DNA of 10,224 bases, taken from NCBI GenBank assembly GCA_902796635.1, contig CADBPU010000039.1:1-10224 (forward strand). The letters are read 5' to 3'. Below are positions 7,557 through 10,224 of the stretch, piece after piece; the stretch's first letter is position 1, and each line of letters starts with the position of its first letter. The translations under genes and the position numbers were made by a program. Source of the DNA: an uncultured Eubacteriales bacterium. GTDB lineage: Bacteria; Bacillota; Clostridia; Christensenellales; UBA1242. The notes below the pieces were generated by a model. It was not told the DNA's origin and did no database searches. It was given only the letters and a program-made list of their open reading frames with translations.

Positions 7557-7589
7557 AAAGAGCCAAAATATCGGCTCTTTTTTGTTTTT
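7557..7589 (+). terminator. Intrinsic terminator of the yabP-yabQ-divIC operon
   Basis: AAAGAGCC (7557-7564) pairs with GGCTCTTT (7573-7580) around an eight-base loop and is followed by a T-rich run up to 7589. It is the strongest Rho-independent terminator in the window. Confidence 0.88.
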
Positions 7590-7769
7590 GTATAAACTTA
7601 TAAAATTATAAAATAAATTATTATATTTAATAATATGTATAAAAACTCTTGCATAGATTAATGTAGATATTTGTTGAAATATGGAAAATATGGTCGTTTG
7701 CGTAGTACTACTCATTTTCAATTTTAATCAATAAATACTTTGTATTTAGCCATTTTGTCAAACATGTGT

Positions 7770-7798
7770 TTGAAAAATTTAATATTATACTATATATT
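7770..7798 (+). promoter_or_regulatory. Candidate distal promoter of the DAC-like gene
   Basis: TTGAAA (7770-7775) and TATATT (7793-7798) are 17 bp apart. The -35 box overlaps the right arm of the TCAAACA-TG-TGTTTGA dyad (7758-7773), a place where a bound regulator would block or recruit polymerase. The leader would be about 100 bases and would include the 7818-7864 inverted repeat. Confidence 0.4.
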
Positions 7799-7840
7799 TC
7801 AAAAAAATATGCATAAAAATGTATAAATATAAATTTTTAG

Positions 7841-7869
7841 TTGCGTTTTGAATTTTTATACATTAAAAT
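7841..7869 (+). promoter_or_regulatory. Candidate proximal promoter of the DAC-like gene
   Basis: TTGCGT (7841-7846) and TAAAAT (7864-7869) are 17 bp apart, giving a leader of roughly 27 bases ending in the SD. The -35 box lies in the loop of the AATGTATAAA/TTTATACATT repeat and the right arm touches the -10 box. It competes with the distal candidate; the sequence alone does not decide between them. Confidence 0.4.
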
Positions 7870-7902
7870 GAATATGTAATCAGTCAAGGGGAGGTCATCA
7901 AT

Positions 7903-9102
7903 ATGCTTAATAACATTTATTTCGGTGATGGAAAAACAAACATTGAAAACTTTATTGAATATTCTTATCCTAATTTTCCACAAAAAATGACAGCCCAACT
8001 CATCAACTTTGTTTCTAGAATGTGCTTTTATGAAGAAGAAGGAGCAAAGCTAAGACCAACAATACTTTTTACAAACAAGATGGATACTCTTATCAAAAGT
8101 GTTGGCAATACAATAAAACAAGTAATTTTTGAAGATGAAAACGAAAACATGTTTAGAAGCAGAATGAAAGCTCTGACACCATTTTCATCACATAAATGGA
8201 ACATTTATGTTCAACTTAATAGCAATGGTTCTGTTGAATATGGAATATATCGTTCTCTTAACAGTATAAAAGAACATAACTTTAATACAAATCTATTTTT
8301 GAACGAAGAATTAAAAGCAAGGTCTAATAGTGTATTTGCATTTTTGATTGAATCAATAAGTTCAAGCAATATTTTGTTTAGAAGTTTGAAAGGCGAAGAT
8401 ATGAACTTGAACTTTTCACTTGAAAATAGAAAACTTTTGGACTTTAATGAAGAAGTTAAAGAATTTGTTGATGCAAGTTTTTCAAAACTTAAAACAACAA
8501 AGAAAAAATTGAACGAATTAAAAATACTTTATCAAAACACATTTAAGAATTGTTTTAGACAAATTCATGGCTGTATTTGTGTTGTTGTTGATAAAGATTA
8601 TGTAGACAATGGATTTTTTGGAGACGGAATTTGGCTTAGCCACCCTATCGAATTAAGCAAACTGTTTATGCAATCTACAAGTTATAGCGAAACAAAGTTG
8701 GAATCTTATAGTGAACTCTTTATGGATATGCTTAACTATGATGGTATCACTATTGTAGACAACAAAGGAAGAATTAGAGCATACAACGTATTTGTTGAAT
8801 CAGATTCTGGAAAAGAAAGCAACATTGTTGGTGGTGCAAGAAAAAGAGCTGCATTCACAGTCATCAACAGTAAAGTTAAAAAGATTGTTGGAGTTTACTT
8901 CCAAAGCCAAGAAGGTGAAATATTCTATAATAGAAATAGAAATTATAGAGAAAGAAAGACCAGAAACCTTGGCACTGCCCTTCCAACAATATCAACAAGC
9001 AACTTTGATGATATCAAAACAAGAAATATGGTTGCAAAATCAATACCACTCTTTTCGGAAGAAGACCTTGTTAAATTTGAACAAAAATCATTTTTAGACT
9101 AA
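7903..9102 (+). CDS. Divergent diadenylate cyclase (DAC/DisA_N-like) domain protein with unidentified N-terminal domain
   Basis: This 399-residue protein has no signal peptide and no membrane segment. Residues about 220-345 align by eye with the DAC fold of CdaA/DisA. HGCICVVVDKDYVDNGFFGDGIWL (222-245) matches the IGALxxIE...GxxLN strand region. A helix leads to NYDGITIVDNKGRIRA (278-293), the place of the catalytic HDGAxxI. VGGARKRAA (309-317) takes the place of ELGTRHRAA. KIVGVYFQSQEGEIFY (327-342) matches the closing IVVSEETGxIS strand. The known catalytic motifs are DGA and RHR; here they are D280-G-I282 and R313-K-R315, so the Asp and both Arg remain. The first ~215 residues are soluble, contain FYEEEGAKLRPTILFTNKMD (42-61), and may be a sensor domain; I do not recognise the domain. 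A basic 55-residue tail follows. Likely product: c-di-AMP or a related nucleotide. Neither activity nor product is proven. The start is fixed by the strong SD at 7886-7894. Confidence 0.72.
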   Translation: MLNNIYFGDGKTNIENFIEYSYPNFPQKMTAQLINFVSRMCFYEEEGAKLRPTILFTNKMDTLIKSVGNTIKQVIFEDENENMFRSRMKALTPFSSHKWNIYVQLNSNGSVEYGIYRSLNSIKEHNFNTNLFLNEELKARSNSVFAFLIESISSSNILFRSLKGEDMNLNFSLENRKLLDFNEEVKEFVDASFSKLKTTKKKLNELKILYQNTFKNCFRQIHGCICVVVDKDYVDNGFFGDGIWLSHPIELSKLFMQSTSYSETKLESYSELFMDMLNYDGITIVDNKGRIRAYNVFVESDSGKESNIVGGARKRAAFTVINSKVKKIVGVYFQSQEGEIFYNRNRNYRERKTRNLGTALPTISTSNFDDIKTRNMVAKSIPLFSEEDLVKFEQKSFLD

Positions 9103-9136
9103 AAAATAGCATAAAATTATGCTATTTTTTGTTATT
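9101..9136. terminator. Bidirectional terminator between the DAC-like gene and trpS
   Basis: A perfect 12-bp stem, AAAAAATAGCAT (9101-9112) with ATGCTATTTTTT (9119-9130), has a six-base loop and ends in T-runs on both strands. It serves both convergent genes. The left arm begins within the TAA stop of the DAC-like gene (9100-9102). Confidence 0.85.
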
Positions 9137-9144
9137 TTATAATA

Positions 9145-10137
9145 TTATTTTTCAACCCCGATTGCTTTTCTCACATCACTCAAAACTTTTCTAGCAACCA
9201 CTCTGGCTTTTTCTGCACCATCATGAAGTATCTTTTCAACTTCTTCAAAGTGACTCATATAATAGTCATACTTTTCTCTCATTGGTTTGATGTAATTGTT
9301 TGCAATTTCAAACAATTCTTTTTTCGCATCACCCCAACCAAGGCCACCAGCAAGTTTTTTGTCAAACTCTGCTTGCTGACTTTCTGTTGCGAATAATTTG
9401 TATATTTTGTTGAGTGTGCAATCCAAATCTTTTGGCTCTCCCGGAAGTTTGCTATCAGTCACAATTCTGTTGATTGATTTTTGCAGTTCTTTTTCTGTGC
9501 CAAACAGTTTTATTGTGTTTCCATAGCTTTTACTCATTTTTCTACCATCTAAGCCAACAAGTGTTTGAACTTCTTTTTGAATATACTCTTCCGGCAAAAC
9601 AAAAACTTTTTTGTATTTGTTGTTGAAATAGTTTGCAATATCTCTGGCAATTTCTATATGCTGTTTTTGGTCAAGACCTACTGGAACAAGGTTTGTTTCA
9701 AAAAGCAAAATGTCAGCAGCCATAAGAATTGGATAATTGTATAAACCCATGTTGACATTATTATCTACATCAAAACCTGCTTCTTGATTTTTTTCAACAC
9801 AAGCTTTGTAAGCATGCGCCCTATTCATAAGTCCTTTTGGTGTAACATTGCAAAGTATCCAATTAAGCTCAAAATCTTCCTTTATATCGCTTTGTCTATA
9901 AAACACAACTTTGTTTGGATCAAGTCCACAGGCAAGCCATGCACAAGCAATATTTTTTGAATATACTTCAAATTCTTCTTTCGTTTTTAAGGTTGTGAGT
10001 GCATGATAATCTGCGATAAAATAATAACAATCAAAATCTGGATTTTTGCTAAGCTCTATTGCAGGTCTTATTGCACCAAAATAATTACCGATATGTGCAT
10101 AACCTGTTGGTTTTATTCCTGTCAAAATTCTTTTCAT
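9145..10137 (-). CDS. trpS: Tryptophanyl-tRNA synthetase
   Basis: This 330-residue class I aminoacyl-tRNA synthetase charges tRNA-Trp with tryptophan using ATP. It shows the N-terminal TGIKPTGYAHIGNYFGAI with the HIGH-type signature at 15-18, the tryptophan-pocket region MAADILLF (139-146), GLDQKQHIEIARDIA (154-168), and the KMSKS loop GRKMSKSYGN (198-207). The length is the usual bacterial size, with no truncation and no extra domain. The start at 10137 is right at the conserved KRILTGIKPTG beginning, with an SD (AGGGG) about eight bases upstream. The gene has its own consensus promoter and shares a terminator with the DAC-like gene, so it is monocistronic. Confidence 0.97.
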   Translation of the reverse strand: MKRILTGIKPTGYAHIGNYFGAIRPAIELSKNPDFDCYYFIADYHALTTLKTKEEFEVYSKNIACAWLACGLDPNKVVFYRQSDIKEDFELNWILCNVTPKGLMNRAHAYKACVEKNQEAGFDVDNNVNMGLYNYPILMAADILLFETNLVPVGLDQKQHIEIARDIANYFNNKYKKVFVLPEEYIQKEVQTLVGLDGRKMSKSYGNTIKLFGTEKELQKSINRIVTDSKLPGEPKDLDCTLNKIYKLFATESQQAEFDKKLAGGLGWGDAKKELFEIANNYIKPMREKYDYYMSHFEEVEKILHDGAEKARVVARKVLSDVRKAIGVEK

Positions 10138-10162
10138 AATAGTCCCCTAATCTATATATTAA

Positions 10163-10191
10163 ATTTTACCAAATTAAAAAACTATTGTCAA
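10163..10191 (-). promoter_or_regulatory. Consensus sigma-A promoter of trpS
   Basis: On the minus strand, a perfect TTGACA (10186-10191) and TAAAAT (10163-10168) are 17 bp apart. The predicted leader is only about 20 bases, which rules out a T-box riboswitch or attenuator between this promoter and trpS. Confidence 0.8.
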
Positions 10192-10215
10192 ATATCACAC
10201 AAGATTACATATAAT
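10185..10215 (+). promoter_or_regulatory. Weak candidate promoter reading out of the window
   Basis: TTGTCA (10185-10190) and a perfect TATAAT (10210-10215) face right with a long 19-bp spacing. The -35 box overlaps that of the trpS promoter. The gene it would serve lies outside the window. Confidence 0.3.
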
Positions 10216-10224
10216 AGATAAAAA

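Larger units (their letters stand above)
7589..7902 (+). promoter_or_regulatory. Long repeat-bearing upstream region of the DAC-like gene
   Basis: No credible gene is present here. The word TGTATAAA occurs at 7589-7596, 7636-7643 and 7820-7827 and inverted (TTTATACA) at 7855-7862, with a near copy TGCATAAA just before the third. The last pair extends to a perfect 10-bp inverted repeat, AATGTATAAA (7818-7827) and TTTATACATT (7855-7864). A second dyad, TCAAACA/TGTTTGA, is at 7758-7773. Two possible promoters lie in it (separate entries), and a strong SD (AAGGGGAGG, 7886-7894) ends it. Confidence 0.5.

Noticed and set aside
7702..7711. Perfect palindrome GTAGTACTAC
   Set aside because: A single 10-bp palindrome without partner copies or promoter overlap is weak evidence for a binding site.
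7681..7734. A 17-codon open frame (MENMVVCVVLLIFNFNQ) in the gap before the DAC-like gene
   Set aside because: It has no Shine-Dalgarno sequence and no well-spaced promoter, and a frame this short is expected by chance. It could be a leader or small hydrophobic peptide, but nothing beyond the frame supports it.
7590..7902. Possible riboswitch or small RNA in the 313-base gap
   Set aside because: Apart from the TGTATAAA inverted repeat I saw no stacked GC-containing helices, no known aptamer core (for example ydaO c-di-AMP type) and no terminator before the DAC-like gene.
8792..9097. Second plus-strand open frame inside the 3' part of the DAC-like gene
   Set aside because: It overlaps the DAC catalytic region in another frame, has no SD, and its composition is that of an out-of-frame reading.
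1..10224. Mobile elements, CRISPR arrays, tRNA or rRNA genes
   Set aside because: No transposase, integrase, spaced direct repeats, tRNA-like cloverleaf or conserved rRNA sequence was seen on either strand; base composition is even along the window.

Overview
The window is low-GC throughout and reads as chromosomal DNA from an endospore-forming, Clostridia-like Firmicute, probably a gut lineage. Three things support this: strong AT bias, the sporulation genes spoIIE, yabP and yabQ, and a BspA-type leucine-rich-repeat surface protein typical of gut Firmicutes. I saw no tRNA, rRNA, insertion sequence, CRISPR array or phage gene.

Layout from left to right. (1) 1-299, +: the 3' end of a RelA/SpoT-like HD-domain protein. 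It converges on recD2, and a two-way terminator separates them. (2) 341-2590, -: recD2, a complete RecD2/YrrC-type SF1 helicase. Its promoter is so close to the ATG that the mRNA is probably leaderless. (3) 2718-3932, -: a secreted, wall- or membrane-anchored LRR_5 protein with its own promoter and terminator. (4) 4033-6348, -: spoIIE, the sporulation phosphatase that activates sigma-F. (5) 6578-7528, +: the tightly packed yabP-yabQ-divIC operon (spore coat/cortex and division), divergent from spoIIE. (6) 7529-7902: a 374-base gap with a strong terminator, a repeated TGTATAAA word, two inverted repeats and candidate promoters. (7) 7903-9102, +: a single gene whose C-terminal part aligns with diadenylate cyclase (DAC) domains, but with DGI and GARKR where DGA and GTRHR are usual. 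(8) 9145-10137, -: trpS, with a consensus promoter and a short leader that leaves no room for a T-box.

Functionally, the middle of the window is a sporulation/division cluster. In Bacillus subtilis yabP-yabQ-divIC and spoIIE lie close together and co-directional; here they are divergent and nothing lies between them. Beside this cluster sits the probable nucleotide-second-messenger enzyme, which is the least ordinary gene in the window. It could be an extra c-di-AMP (or related) synthase, possibly linked to sporulation or stress, but that link is inferred from position only.
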